In this document: piece after piece, positions 17,729 through 24,984 of the stretch | Layout: every line of letters begins with the position of its first letter | How positions within the stretch are numbered: position 1 is the stretch's first letter | Translations under genes and position numbers: made by a program | Notes under the pieces: model-generated | Database searches by the model: none | Told to the model about the DNA's origin: nothing | What the model saw: only the letters and a program-made list of their open reading frames with translations | Assembly: GCF_023078835.1 (NCBI RefSeq) | Contig: NZ_CP090898.1 | Coordinates: 2,172,045 to 2,236,044, forward strand | DNA from: Synechococcus sp. NB0720_010 | GTDB lineage: Bacteria > Cyanobacteriota > Cyanobacteriia > PCC-6307 > Cyanobiaceae | Reading direction: 5' to 3' | Length of the DNA stretch: 64,000 nt

Positions 17729-18070
17729 TCAGCTCGTTGTCTCTGTACTGAGGATTTCGAGGACTCGGTCTCGGATCCAGGGGAATTGCCGATAGGCCTG
17801 CCAGACCTCCTCAAGGTCCACCTTGTCGTAGGCATGGATCAGGAGATCGCGCATTCCTGCCATGCCGCGCCAAGGCAGATCGCTGTGAGCATCGCGCAAT
17901 TCAGAGCTGATCCGTTTGACGGCTTCTCCCATGACTTCCAGGCATCGGATGAGTGCGTCCTGCAGATAGTCCGTCCGCTCCAGCGCATCGAAATCTGCAA
18001 TCGGAAATCCCAGGGCACGCTCGATCACCGCAAGGATGTCGTTGAGGGCGTCTTGATCCGATGGGGTCAT
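17729..18070 (-). CDS. HepT-like toxin (HEPN superfamily, DUF86)
   Basis: 113 residues. The HEPN RNase signature is near residue 75: GMRDLLIHAYDKVD, i.e. R-x4-H-x-Y, the form found in HepT toxins. The preceding helix RCLEVMGEAVKRIS is also family-like. Its ATG overlaps the stop of the upstream nucleotidyltransferase antitoxin (ATGA). In characterised HepT/MntA systems the antitoxin adds AMP groups to the tyrosine of this motif, which is present here. First of three HEPN/MNT-type pairs in the window. Confidence 0.85.
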   Translation of the reverse strand: MTPSDQDALNDILAVIERALGFPIADFDALERTDYLQDALIRCLEVMGEAVKRISSELRDAHSDLPWRGMAGMRDLLIHAYDKVDLEEVWQAYRQFPWIRDRVLEILSTETTS

Positions 18071-18357
18071 GCCAGGGGAATGGCGTCTGCCTCGACGCGA
18101 TCACGCAGGCTTGGTTTGAGGTTGCGGCGACGGATCAGATCGACGCTGTGCTGGAGCAGGGTTTCCAAGTCCTGCTTGAACTCTGCGTGCTCAAAAAGGC
18201 TCGTGCCTTGGGGCAGATCAACCAGAAGATCGATATCACTGGTTGCTGTCGCTTCATCGCGGGCCACGGAGCCAAACACAGCGATGTTGGAGGCGCCATA
18301 GCGCGCTGCGATCAGCTGCAGTTCTGGAGTGAGGGCCTGAAGTTCTGAAAGCCGCAT
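18067..18357 (-). CDS. MntA-like minimal nucleotidyltransferase antitoxin
   Basis: 96 residues. The motif VFGSVARDEATATSDIDLLVDL is GSxAR with two metal-binding Asp residues (SDIDLL), and a third acidic position is in SVDLIRRR. This is the minimal pol-beta nucleotidyltransferase (MNT) fold. It precedes and overlaps the HepT-like toxin by 4 bp, as in MntA/HepT modules that AMPylate the toxin. ATG at 18357. Confidence 0.87.
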   Translation of the reverse strand: MRLSELQALTPELQLIAARYGASNIAVFGSVARDEATATSDIDLLVDLPQGTSLFEHAEFKQDLETLLQHSVDLIRRRNLKPSLRDRVEADAIPLA

Positions 18358-18417
18358 CTGCTCTGCCGAGCGTGACTTAAGCCTACGGGTTGCCTCTGAA
18401 TCCTTTCTGCTTGGTGC

Positions 18418-18657
18418 TCACCAGTAGGGATCCGTCGCCAGCTCCACGCTCAGTTGACCGCTTTTGCTGGCGGGAACGGTGGCGATGCAGGCCCGGATGG
18501 TCTTGCCGTTGACGTCGATTTCGCAGGCGCCACAACTGCCGCCGAGGCAGCCCGTGGGGATTGAGAAACCGGCCTCGCGTGCAGCCTGCAGCCAATCCTT
18601 CCCCGCACTGCAGCGGGTCTGCTGTCCATTGGGCCACTGGATCAGGACGTCCTTCAT
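18418..18657 (-). CDS. [2Fe-2S] ferredoxin-like protein
   Basis: 79 residues with cluster cysteines at 37, 42, 45 and 57 (CLGGSCGAC and IRAC), in a plant-type ferredoxin fold. The spacing to the last cysteine is short (11 residues rather than about 29), so this is a compact, divergent ferredoxin. Its ATG overlaps the cobQ stop by 4 bp (ATGA), so the two are translationally coupled. Whether it donates electrons to cobalamin synthesis or elsewhere is unknown. Confidence 0.8.
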   Translation of the reverse strand: MKDVLIQWPNGQQTRCSAGKDWLQAAREAGFSIPTGCLGGSCGACEIDVNGKTIRACIATVPASKSGQLSVELATDPYW

Positions 18658-20165
18658 GGCTTGAGCAGGGGCTCCAGGTTGACGTGTTGCTCGAAGGCAT
18701 CGGCGAGGCGATCGAGCAGTGCCTCCCGCTGACGGCTGTGGTGGGGTTGGCGTTCACTAAGCAATGGCAACCCCTTACGCGCCCTGAGCTGGTTGAGCCA
18801 GCGCCGCCGCCAGGGGCCACTCTCAAACACACCATGGAGATAGGTGCCGGCGATACGGCCTGAGACCCAGCCCAGGGACTCATTCTCTGCCAGGGTCTCG
18901 CACGCTTCGATCGCCTTGGTGGCTCCCCGGTGCAGTTCAAAGCCCTCCAGTAGCGCAGGCTCTGATCCTTGGGGCCATCGCGCCGGACTGCTGCATTGCC
19001 GCAGCGCCTTGACCTCTCCAAAGACCGTGCGCAGTGGCAGGAGCCCTAGGCCGCCGTGGCTCGAGCCGGCACCCCCTTCCAGTCCCTGGGGATCAAGCAG
19101 TTCGCGCCCCAGCAGTTGCATGCCGCCGCAGATACCCAGCACGGCTCCGCCCTGGGAGGCATAGGCCGAGAGTTGCTCCCCCAGGCCACTGGCCTGTAGG
19201 GCCGCCAGGTCCCGCAGGGTTTGTTTGCTGCCGGGCACCACCACGGCATCAGGGCGCCCCAGTTCCTGGCCCGGTGCAATCCAGTTGAGCTGCACAGTGG
19301 GCTCAGCCTCGATGGGGTCGAGGTCGGAGAAGTTGCTCAGCGAGGGCAGCTTGAGCACGGCGATCTCCAGCTCGGCCCCGCGTTTGCGGCCGCGGCGCTC
19401 CAGCAGATCGAGGGAGTCCTCCGGGGGGAAGAGTTCATCCAGCCAGGGCATGACGCCGAGTACGGGGATGCCGGTGTTGGCCTCGAGCCAGCGGCGGCCC
19501 TCATCAAAGAGTTCGCGGCGCCCACGGAAGCGGTTGATCAGTAGACCCCGAATTAGCGGACGCTCGACCGGCCGCAGTAGCGCCAGGGTGCCGACCAACT
19601 GGGCAAAGACGCCGCCCCGTTCGATGTCGGCCACCAGCAGGCAGTTGGCCCGCAGGTACTGGGCCAGGCGCAGGTTGGTCAGGTCCCGGGGTTGCAGGTT
19701 GACCTCGACCGGACTGCCGGCCCCCTCCAGCACCAGTCGCCCGCCGGGGTGGCTTGCCTTGAGGTCGCTGAGGCCCTGGCGAATGGCGGCCCAGCCGGGG
19801 CGGAACCAATCGCGGTAGTAGTGCTCGGCGCGGCAGTTCCCGACCGACTGCCCCAGGTGGATGACCTCGCTGGTGCTGTCCCCCTGGGGCTTGAGCAGCA
19901 CGGGGTTCATGGCACAGGCGGGCTCCAGTCCCGCCGCCCAGGACTGCAGGGCCTGGGAGTAGGCCATCTCGCCGCCGGCCTGATCCACCCAGGCGTTGTT
20001 GCTCATGTTCTGCCCCTTGAAGGGCAGGGGTGTCTCCCCCCGGCGCCGCAGCACCCGGCAGAGGGCGGCCGTCATCAGGGACTTGCCGGCACCGCTGCTG
20101 GTGCCCAGCACCATCAAGGGGGTGGGGTTGGGGGCGGGCAAAGAGCGGTAGAGCTGTGGCCGCAA
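18654..20165 (-). CDS. cobQ: cobyric acid synthase
   Basis: Amidates adenosylcobyrinic diamide side chains in corrinoid (pseudocobalamin) synthesis. The N-terminal ATP-dependent half has [30 protein letters not shown] and [12 protein letters not shown]. The C-terminal glutamine amidotransferase has [10 protein letters not shown] with the catalytic Cys, and FELHRGAT and GTYLHGVF carrying His residues. The 503-residue frame starts with TTG at 20165; an ATG sits 16 codons or so later. It is downstream-coupled to the ferredoxin gene. Confidence 0.95.
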   Translation of the reverse strand: MRPQLYRSLPAPNPTPLMVLGTSSGAGKSLMTAALCRVLRRRGETPLPFKGQNMSNNAWVDQAGGEMAYSQALQSWAAGLEPACAMNPVLLKPQGDSTSEVIHLGQSVGNCRAEHYYRDWFRPGWAAIRQGLSDLKASHPGGRLVLEGAGSPVEVNLQPRDLTNLRLAQYLRANCLLVADIERGGVFAQLVGTLALLRPVERPLIRGLLINRFRGRRELFDEGRRWLEANTGIPVLGVMPWLDELFPPEDSLDLLERRGRKRGAELEIAVLKLPSLSNFSDLDPIEAEPTVQLNWIAPGQELGRPDAVVVPGSKQTLRDLAALQASGLGEQLSAYASQGGAVLGICGGMQLLGRELLDPQGLEGGAGSSHGGLGLLPLRTVFGEVKALRQCSSPARWPQGSEPALLEGFELHRGATKAIEACETLAENESLGWVSGRIAGTYLHGVFESGPWRRRWLNQLRARKGLPLLSERQPHHSRQREALLDRLADAFEQHVNLEPLLKP

Positions 20166-20223
20166 CCTAAAACTGACTAGGTGGTGCCAAGATCAACCGT
20201 AGTAGTACAGCGAGAGCCAAGGG

Positions 20224-20418
20224 ATGACGTTGGCGATTGAACTGTCTGATCAGCAGGCCAAGGCGCTGGCCGCTGCCGATGAACAGTTGCACGTCAGCGA
20301 AGCAGAGTTGGCTGCTGCTGTGGTGCGCGATTTCGTGTCAGAGCCAGCTTCTGACTTTGCGGCGGCCTCTCAGCTTGTGCTTGCCAAAAACAAAGAGCTG
20401 TATCGCCGCTTGGCTTGA
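20224..20418 (+). CDS. antitoxin of a Phd/Doc-like pair
   Basis: 64 residues. A short N-terminal part, LAIELSDQQAKAL, is followed by helices and ends in VLAKNKELYRRLA. The closing KNxELYRRLA is typical of small antitoxins that precede Doc-type toxins. The ATG of the toxin overlaps its stop (TGATG). Since the toxin reading frame is interrupted, this antitoxin may now be free-standing. Confidence 0.75.
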   Translation: MTLAIELSDQQAKALAAADEQLHVSEAELAAAVVRDFVSEPASDFAAASQLVLAKNKELYRRLA

Positions 20419-20801
20419 TGCGTTGGTTGACCTTGGCTGAGGTCCTGGCTCTTCACCGCCAATTGATTGAGCAGAGTGGTGGTTCAGAGGGTCTTTGGGA
20501 TCTGGGCCTTCTCGAATCCGCTCTGGCTCAGCCGTGGTAGAGCTTCTCCGGCGAGGATTTGTACCCGGGTTTTTGGGAGAAGGTTGCCTGTCTGGGCTTC
20601 TCTTTGATTCAGAACCATCCTTTCGTTGATGGCAATAAACGCATTGGCCACGCAGCGATGGAGGTCGTGATGGTTCTCAATGGGTTCCAACTCGTTGTGG
20701 ATGTGGACGAGGCGGAGAGGCTGGTTTTGTCTGTTGCGGAGGGAACTGTGGATCGCTCAGCGTTGTCGCAATGGCTCGTGGAGCATCAGGCTCCTGTTTG
20801 A
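20418..20801 (+). pseudogene. doc: Fic/Doc-type toxin interrupted by an in-frame TAG
   Basis: Continuous reading from ATG 20418 gives a Doc-like protein (WLTLAEVLALHRQLIEQSGG, LGLLESALAQP). A TAG falls at codon 41 (20538-20540), and then the frame continues unchanged with SFSGEDLYPGF. The Doc active-site motif HPFVDGNKRIGHAAME and the C-terminal helices are intact. Related toxins usually have Gln near the stop position, so a single C-to-T change (CAG to TAG) is the simplest explanation. As it stands the toxin is truncated to 40 residues, unless the stop is read through or is a sequencing error. Confidence 0.85.
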
Positions 20802-20932
20802 TGCTCAGATCTTCTGAAAGGTCACTAAGCCGGTATTGACCAACTGAATCAAGCCAGCGCAGCATTCCGTTGGAGTCGGCTGATGGAGGTGTCGGCCAGT
20901 TGGAATCGGATAACTGCAATAGGGCGTCGAGC
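20802..20932. other. intergenic stretch after the doc remnant
   Basis: 131 bp between the broken toxin gene and the next candidate gene. Neither strand has a convincing reading frame. I see no hairpin with T-run and no copy of the repeat found at 21244, 22156 and 22628. Confidence 0.4.
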
Positions 20933-21184
20933 CTATTGTTTGCCTCTCACAATCTCCTCGTTTCTTGCTCGATGTCGTAGACGGGTCGCCAGTTCAGCAT
21001 CGCCAACAAGCGCCGCCAAAGCGGCAAGGTGGAGACATACTCCGATCTGCTCATCCAGAGCGGCGGCTCTGAGGTGGATGAGTGCTCCATATCCAATGTT
21101 GCTGAAAAAAGAAATTGCAAGCAGGAGGGCACCTGCGATCAGGGTGGCGGCGGCCTGGCGGTCGAGAACGGGTGGGCTGTCCAT
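20933..21184 (-). CDS. possible small membrane protein
   Basis: 83 residues from ATG 21184 (MDSPPVLDRQAAATLIAGA...). It has one membrane segment (about residues 12-34) and a helical C-terminal half rich in Ala, Leu and Arg (ALAALVGDAELATRLRHRAR). The opposite strand is also open here, but its product is low-complexity and looks like a shadow. It lies between the broken doc gene and repeat copy A. Unknown family; it may be a remnant. Confidence 0.4.
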   Translation of the reverse strand: MDSPPVLDRQAAATLIAGALLLAISFFSNIGYGALIHLRAAALDEQIGVCLHLAALAALVGDAELATRLRHRARNEEIVRGKQ

Positions 21185-21243
21185 CACCGTAGCGGCGCCA
21201 TTCGGGCGTCGTTTCTTGATGCTCTCCGCTATTACCAGTCGGC

Positions 21244-21335
21244 GGCATCCGTGAACGCACGGAAGGGTCGCGTTAGACCAAAACCGTCGCGACCGAGGCA
21301 TGGGCTCTCGGGCGAGGGGCTGCCTCTTCTTGCAG
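21244..21335. repeat. repeat copy A, containing the 3' end of a lost hicB
   Basis: 92 bp matching about 80 of 92 positions of copy B (22156-22247). It begins with a CCGTG/CACGG hairpin (21249-21262) and contains a 7-bp inverted repeat GGTCGCG/CGCGACC (21266-21272 with 21288-21294). On the minus strand, 21335-21273 reads as about 20 codons plus a stop, closely matching the C-terminus of the HicB encoded at 22185. The copy is therefore partly a truncated hicB. It ends 7 bp before the MNT gene at 21343. Confidence 0.8.
21273..21335 (-). pseudogene. hicB 3' fragment
   Basis: Twenty codons and TAA on the minus strand, in the same frame as the C-terminus of the intact HicB at 22185-22397. Shared residues include LQEEA, PRAHASVATV and the final Val. 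No start or 5' two-thirds of the gene is present: the sequence to its right is the MNT gene on the other strand. It is best read as the leftover of a second hicBA copy. Confidence 0.7.
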
Positions 21336-21342
21336 AACCACG

Positions 21343-21744
21343 ATGAGGTTTGAGGTCGGCACTAGCCTGACCAGAGCTCAGCGCAACGCAGCGGTGGCCG
21401 CTTCCGGTTTTTCTAAAGAGGCCTGGTCGGTGACGGAGGAGAAAGTCCTCGAAGCCGTCGACCGTCTTGTGAAGGCAGCAGCGCCTTTACGCCTGATTGC
21501 CTTTGGATCTGCATCCAAGGGAGAGCTGAGCTCTGCCAATGACCTGGATCTGCTCGTGGTTGAACCATCGGTGCAGAGTCGCTACGCAGAAACGGTGCGC
21601 CTCCAGAGAGCCCTGAGAGGAATTCTGATGTCCGTCGATGTTGTGGTGACGACGGCGGAGCACTTCCGTGAACGCTCTGCAATCCCGGGAACTGTTGAAT
21701 TCACCGCACACCATCAGGGCAGGGTGCTGCATGACTCCCTCTGA
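21343..21744 (+). CDS. MNT-type nucleotidyltransferase, antitoxin of a HEPN/MNT pair
   Basis: 133 residues. The N-terminal 40 residues are helical. The nucleotidyltransferase motif is IAFGSASKGELSSANDLDLLVVE: GSxxK replaces the usual GSxAR, and the two Asp metal ligands are retained. A third Asp is in LMSVDVVVT. ATG at 21343 lies just after repeat copy A. The HEPN partner begins inside its 3' end (14 bp overlap). Confidence 0.82.
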   Translation: MRFEVGTSLTRAQRNAAVAASGFSKEAWSVTEEKVLEAVDRLVKAAAPLRLIAFGSASKGELSSANDLDLLVVEPSVQSRYAETVRLQRALRGILMSVDVVVTTAEHFRERSAIPGTVEFTAHHQGRVLHDSL

Positions 21745-22126
21745 TCAGGGGCTTCTTCTTCTGCGTAAGGCAGCCCAAGACCTGGCTGTATTGGAAAAGT
21801 TGATCAACGATCCTGAGATCTCCGACGAGACCCTGGGGTATCACGCTCAACAAGCCGCAGAGAAATGCCTCAAGGCTCTGCTGGCTTCTCCCAAGCTGGA
21901 CTATCCCCGGAGCCACAGCATCGGTCTTCTGCTTGACCTTCTTGAGGCACAGGGTTTTGTCCTGCCCCAGGAGTTCCAAGAGCTGGAACTGTTCACACCT
22001 TTTGGCAAGATCTTTCGGTACGACGAATTGCCGCTCGAGGAGCCCCAGGACCGCTCTCGGTGGCCGCTGTTGATCAAAGAGCTCTATGCATTTGCCGTTT
22101 TGAAGGTCCGAGACTCAGGGGATTAG
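21731..22126 (+). CDS. HEPN-domain protein, toxin-like partner
   Basis: 131 residues. Typical HEPN helices are LLLRKAAQDLAVLEKL and LGYHAQQAAEKCLKALLAS, then YPRSHSIGLLLDLL. The Q-A-A-E-K-x-L-K-A-L block and the RSHSIG loop are shared with HEPN proteins that pair with MNT enzymes. The ATG at 21731 overlaps the MNT gene. The strict R-x4-6-H RNase motif of HepT is not obvious, so this may be a different HEPN subtype. Confidence 0.78.
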   Translation: MTPSDQGLLLLRKAAQDLAVLEKLINDPEISDETLGYHAQQAAEKCLKALLASPKLDYPRSHSIGLLLDLLEAQGFVLPQEFQELELFTPFGKIFRYDELPLEEPQDRSRWPLLIKELYAFAVLKVRDSGD

Positions 22127-22155
22127 CCCTACTAGCCCCGTGTTCATCACTCCCC

Positions 22156-22247
22156 GGCATCCGTGAACGCACGGAAGGACGGTCTCAGACCACAACCGTC
22201 GCGACCGAGGCATGGGCTCTCGGATGAGGTTCCGCCTCTTCTTGCAG
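22156..22247. repeat. repeat copy B, overlapping the 3' end of hicB
   Basis: 92 bp related to copy A. The left part, 22148-22180, is also matched by copy C (22628-22660) with one mismatch in 33. It contains the CCGTG/CACGG hairpin and a GACGGT/ACCGTC inverted repeat (22178-22183 with 22195-22200). The right 63 bp are the last codons of the intact hicB gene. Confidence 0.8.
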
Positions 22248-22397
22248 CCCATCAAGATGAAAACGAATGGCGGAACGGATCTCTTGCAGAACCGCCTCAC
22301 GTGTTGCAGCTGTTGCGACGCACCCGGGAAGGTCCGGTACGTAGGCCGAGAAGTTCTCTCCGGCAGGCTCAATGACAACGGCGAACGATTGATTCAT
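22185..22397 (-). CDS. hicB: HicB-family antitoxin
   Basis: 70 residues. The partially degraded RNase H-like fold of HicB is recognisable in SFAVVIEPAGENFSAYVPDLPGC, followed by VATAATREAVLQEIRSAIRFHLDGL. The ATG overlaps the end of hicA (ATGA), giving toxin-first order as in most hicAB loci. No separate DNA-binding domain follows, so this is a short HicB. The last 20 codons fall in repeat copy B. Confidence 0.85.
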   Translation of the reverse strand: MNQSFAVVIEPAGENFSAYVPDLPGCVATAATREAVLQEIRSAIRFHLDGLQEEAEPHPRAHASVATVVV

Positions 22398-22585
22398 GGC
22401 AGGGCCACTCCCGATTGCTTCGCAATGCTTTTGAGGGTGCCGGTGGCGAGATCATCACTTGGCTTACCCGCAACCGTAACGCGACCTGGCCGGTCTGGAT
22501 GCTTGAACTGCCTGTGACTGCCTCGCGTTGCAACCAGAGTCCATCCGGCAGCGTTCAGTCGAGAGATGACATCTCGAACCTTCAC
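22394..22585 (-). CDS. hicA: HicA-family mRNA interferase toxin
   Basis: About 63 residues from GTG 22585: KVRDVISRLNAAGW, then the active-site strand TRGSHRQFKHPDRPGRVTV (catalytic His) and the C-terminal DLATGTLKSIAKQSG. This is a double-stranded RNA-binding-like fold that cleaves mRNA. An ATG at 22615 is in frame and would add ten residues; family length favours the GTG. It is coupled to hicB by a 4-bp overlap. Copy C of the repeat lies 43 bp upstream. Confidence 0.86.
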   Translation of the reverse strand: MKVRDVISRLNAAGWTLVATRGSHRQFKHPDRPGRVTVAGKPSDDLATGTLKSIAKQSGVALP

Positions 22586-22627
22586 GGCATCGAGGCTGAG
22601 CTGGTTGTTCACCATCAGCCAGTAGCC

Positions 22628-22660
22628 CACTCCCCGGCATCCGTGAACTCACGGAAGGAC
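22628..22660. repeat. repeat copy C (33 bp)
   Basis: Matches 22148-22180 with a single mismatch (CACGG arm retained, loop AACT instead of AACG). It has the same orientation as copies A and B, so copies B and C are direct repeats that bracket hicBA. It lacks the hicB-coding part. Confidence 0.8.
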
Positions 22661-22664
22661 CGAG

Positions 22665-23042
22665 CTAGAGCCTCGGCCAGTGCTGCTTGATCCAGTGGCG
22701 CAGGCGGGAGGGGAGGCTGGCGCTGGGAATCTCCCCGGGCCAGTCCGAGAGCACGACCCGCCCGAGGGGCGTCAGGCGAACCCGTTCGGTCAGGCCCTGG
22801 CCATCGACCTCGCGGCGTAGCACCCCCAGTTGGATCAACCAGATCAGGAGGTCTTCGCAGTGGTTGGCTGAGAGACGCCGGCAGCTGAGGGCAGTCCAGT
22901 CGGAGCGAGCCGCGAGCTGGGTGCTGCTGAGGGCCTCCCGCTCGAGTTCCTCGTAGAAGCGGCGCCGAAAGGGCAGGCAGCGCACGGCCCGCCTGGCCCG
23001 GATCAGCGCCCGTTGCTCCTGCTGGCTAAGGCGGGGCTGCAT
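22665..23042 (-). CDS. conserved cyanobacterial protein, Npun_F0494-like
   Basis: 125 residues from ATG 23042, basic, with a winged-helix-like look. [17 protein letters not shown] is followed by [20 protein letters not shown] and [21 protein letters not shown]. This matches my recollection of a cyanobacterial conserved family of unknown function. It is divergent from maf, with a gap of about 93 bp between starts. Confidence 0.65.
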   Translation of the reverse strand: MQPRLSQQEQRALIRARRAVRCLPFRRRFYEELEREALSSTQLAARSDWTALSCRRLSANHCEDLLIWLIQLGVLRREVDGQGLTERVRLTPLGRVVLSDWPGEIPSASLPSRLRHWIKQHWPRL

Positions 23043-23135
23043 CAACGGGAGCGCTGGGGTCCCTTCATTGTGGTCATCAGCTGGCTCCTACCGCCCGAGA
23101 CCCTTGCCAGAGTGGGCCGAGCTCAAGGATCGGTC

Positions 23136-23696
23136 GTGCTGCTGTTGGCCTCTGCCTCCCCCGCCCGCCGGCGCTTGCTGGAGCAGGCGGCGATCCCCCA
23201 TCGGGTGCAGGTCAGCGGGGTGGATGAGGAGGCCATCAGCCACCCCGATCCGGCGCAGTTGGTGCAGCTCCTGGCCCGGGCGAAGGCGCGGGCGGTGCTG
23301 GAGAGCGGGCTCGATCGGGAGGTCTCGGCGGTGCTGGGCTGTGATTCGGTCCTGGCGTTTGACGGGGAGGTCTTTGGCAAACCCGCGGATCCCCAGGAGG
23401 CCATCAGCCGCTGGCGGCGGATGCGCGGCGCCTGGGGGGAGCTGCATACCGGTCATGCCCTTCTGGATCCTGCGGGGGGCGAGCGGGTGGCCGCGGTGAC
23501 GACTCGGGTGCTCTTTGCTGATCTGAGCGACGCCGAGATCGAGGCCTATGTGGCGACGGGTGAACCGCTGCAGTGCGCCGGTGGCTTTGCCCTGGAGGGC
23601 CGCGGCGGCTGCCTGGTGGAGCGCCTGGATGGCTGCTTCTCCAACGTCATTGGCCTGAGTCTTCCCTTGCTGCGGCAGTGGTTGAGCGCGGCCTGA
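23136..23696 (+). CDS. Maf-family nucleotide pyrophosphatase
   Basis: 186 residues. [16 protein letters not shown] is at the N-terminus, then [27 protein letters not shown] and [26 protein letters not shown]. Maf proteins hydrolyse modified or canonical dNTP/NTPs to monophosphates. GTG at 23136 is preferred because AAGGA lies about 7 bases upstream; GTG 23112 is an alternative. Confidence 0.92.
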   Translation: MLLLASASPARRRLLEQAAIPHRVQVSGVDEEAISHPDPAQLVQLLARAKARAVLESGLDREVSAVLGCDSVLAFDGEVFGKPADPQEAISRWRRMRGAWGELHTGHALLDPAGGERVAAVTTRVLFADLSDAEIEAYVATGEPLQCAGGFALEGRGGCLVERLDGCFSNVIGLSLPLLRQWLSAA

Positions 23697-23776
23697 AGCC
23701 TTGCCGAAATCCACTGTTGCCATTTTTCTTTGGCCGTAGCTATCGCGAAGACAAGGCCCTCCTCACACACCTGGCC

Positions 23777-24034
23777 ATGAAGACCTTCGCGCTTGCAGCA
23801 GCATGCAGCCTCCTGGTTGGTAGCGGATTCACGCTGAACGCCAACGCCATGGAGCCGATCCAGCTCTCCACGGCTCTGCCCACTGCCGACCACGGACTGA
23901 TGGCCGAGCAGGCCTACATGGAGGACGCCTCGGCCCGCCACAGCGTCGAGGTGGCAGACGATGCGCTGTTGCCCCTGGAGTTCAAGAAGCCCTCCGGACC
24001 GCAGGGCTACAACGTCCTCAACCTGAGCTTCTGA
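23777..24034 (+). CDS. small exported protein
   Basis: 85 residues. MKTFALAAACSLLVGSGFTLNANA is a clear signal peptide with an Ala-x-Ala cleavage site. The mature part of about 60 residues is acidic, without cysteines, ending LEFKKPSGPQGYNVLNLSF. No domain recognised. It is followed by two further exported small proteins in the same direction. Confidence 0.65.
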   Translation: MKTFALAAACSLLVGSGFTLNANAMEPIQLSTALPTADHGLMAEQAYMEDASARHSVEVADDALLPLEFKKPSGPQGYNVLNLSF

Positions 24035-24101
24035 GGGATCGTTGCGAAGGCTGGCGCTTCGCCGTGGTCTCAGCAGAATTCAGGCAATTCCTCCTGGGCT
24101 G

Positions 24102-24449
24102 ATGGGTCGACGTCTAAGCCTCAGCCTGGCCCTCCTGAGCGCGGGCTGGATGGCGGCGCTGCCGGTGCAGGCCCAAAGCCCCAGGCCTCCCCAGGCTCTG
24201 GCGGTCTTGCTCAAGCAGCTCAAGGCCCAACCCCTGGGCCTCTACGACGGGATGCGTTTGCTGCGCATCCCCCAGAGCGATGGGGGGAGCCTGACCATCA
24301 GCGTCAGTTGCGAGCGTCAGCTCTGGCGCGTCCAGAGCCGTCAGACGCCCGCCGGCCGGCCGACGTTCTATGGCGACAGTCCGTTCCTGAGCGCAACGGG
24401 GATTGATCGCTCCTGGGTCTGCACGGGCCCCGCTCGGGTTCTCGAATGA
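24102..24449 (+). CDS. exported protein of unknown function
   Basis: 115 residues from ATG 24102 with a signal peptide (LSLSLALLSAGWMAALPVQAQS). The mature domain has two cysteines (VSCERQLW and SWVCTGPA) that could pair. The pattern GLYDGMRLLRIPQSDGGSLTISVSCE may mark a small beta domain. Unassigned. Confidence 0.6.
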   Translation: MGRRLSLSLALLSAGWMAALPVQAQSPRPPQALAVLLKQLKAQPLGLYDGMRLLRIPQSDGGSLTISVSCERQLWRVQSRQTPAGRPTFYGDSPFLSATGIDRSWVCTGPARVLE

Positions 24450-24520
24450 AGCGCGCGCCTGCGCTTCGATGTGTTGGCCCCCATCCCTCAGGGCTTCTGC
24501 AACGCTCCGTACAAGTCGTC

Positions 24521-24952
24521 ATGCTCCATCAACCACGACTGCGCTTTTGCTGCGTTTCCCTGTTCGCACTGGCTGCTTTGGCGGGGAGTACCCAACCAGT
24601 GGCGGCCCAACCCAATCCCTGTGCCCACACCATGAGCACGGTGGAGACATCGCTGTGCATCGCCAAGGTTCTTGAGCAGAAGGATCGGGACTTGGCTCTG
24701 GCCATGCAGAAGGTGGCAACGGAGGCTGCCGCGATGCCCGGCGGTCAGTTCCCCACGCTCTGGAAGGACAACCTGACGGGCTTCTTTAAGACCAGCGCGG
24801 ATCCCGAGGACCAGCTGGCGGCGTTTCAGCAGGCCCGCCGCAATGCCTGCGTTTACATGAACTCGATTGCCTTCCAAGGCACGGGCTTCGGCATCTTCGT
24901 TAGCAACTGCGAGATCCGGATGACCGATGCCCTGATGCAATCTTTGGATTAA
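24521..24952 (+). CDS. exported LprI/DUF1311-like protein
   Basis: 143 residues from ATG 24521 with a signal peptide (FCCVSLFALAALAGSTQPVAAQ). The mature part reads PCAHTMSTVETSLCIAKVLEQKDRDLALAMQKV, then LAAFQQARRNACVYMNS and NCEIRMTDAL. The Cys pairs and the T-x-E-x-x-x-C-x-x-x-x-x-x-x-x-D spacing resemble the LprI N-terminal (DUF1311) family, some members of which inhibit lysozyme. The family call is moderate. Confidence 0.6.
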   Translation: MLHQPRLRFCCVSLFALAALAGSTQPVAAQPNPCAHTMSTVETSLCIAKVLEQKDRDLALAMQKVATEAAAMPGGQFPTLWKDNLTGFFKTSADPEDQLAAFQQARRNACVYMNSIAFQGTGFGIFVSNCEIRMTDALMQSLD

Positions 24953-24984
24953 CAGGTCTAGCCAGTAACGAGTCTTCTCTAGCC

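Noticed and set aside
17695-18435. 15-bp direct repeat around TCACCAGTAGGGATC (17695 and 18417)
   Set aside because: One copy ends the mnmA gene and the other ends the ferredoxin-like gene; length is short and both are constrained by coding, so probably chance.
20883-21254. Plus-strand ORF of 123 codons between doc and the repeat
   Set aside because: Arg/Ala/Ser-rich composition typical of a shadow; the minus-strand frame has a better signal (membrane helix).
21244-22660. Integron attC-like recombination sites at the TA repeats
   Set aside because: GTCTAAC occurs at the end of copy A on the minus strand, but no matching GTTRRRY partner is found, copies B and C lack the core, and no integrase gene is present.
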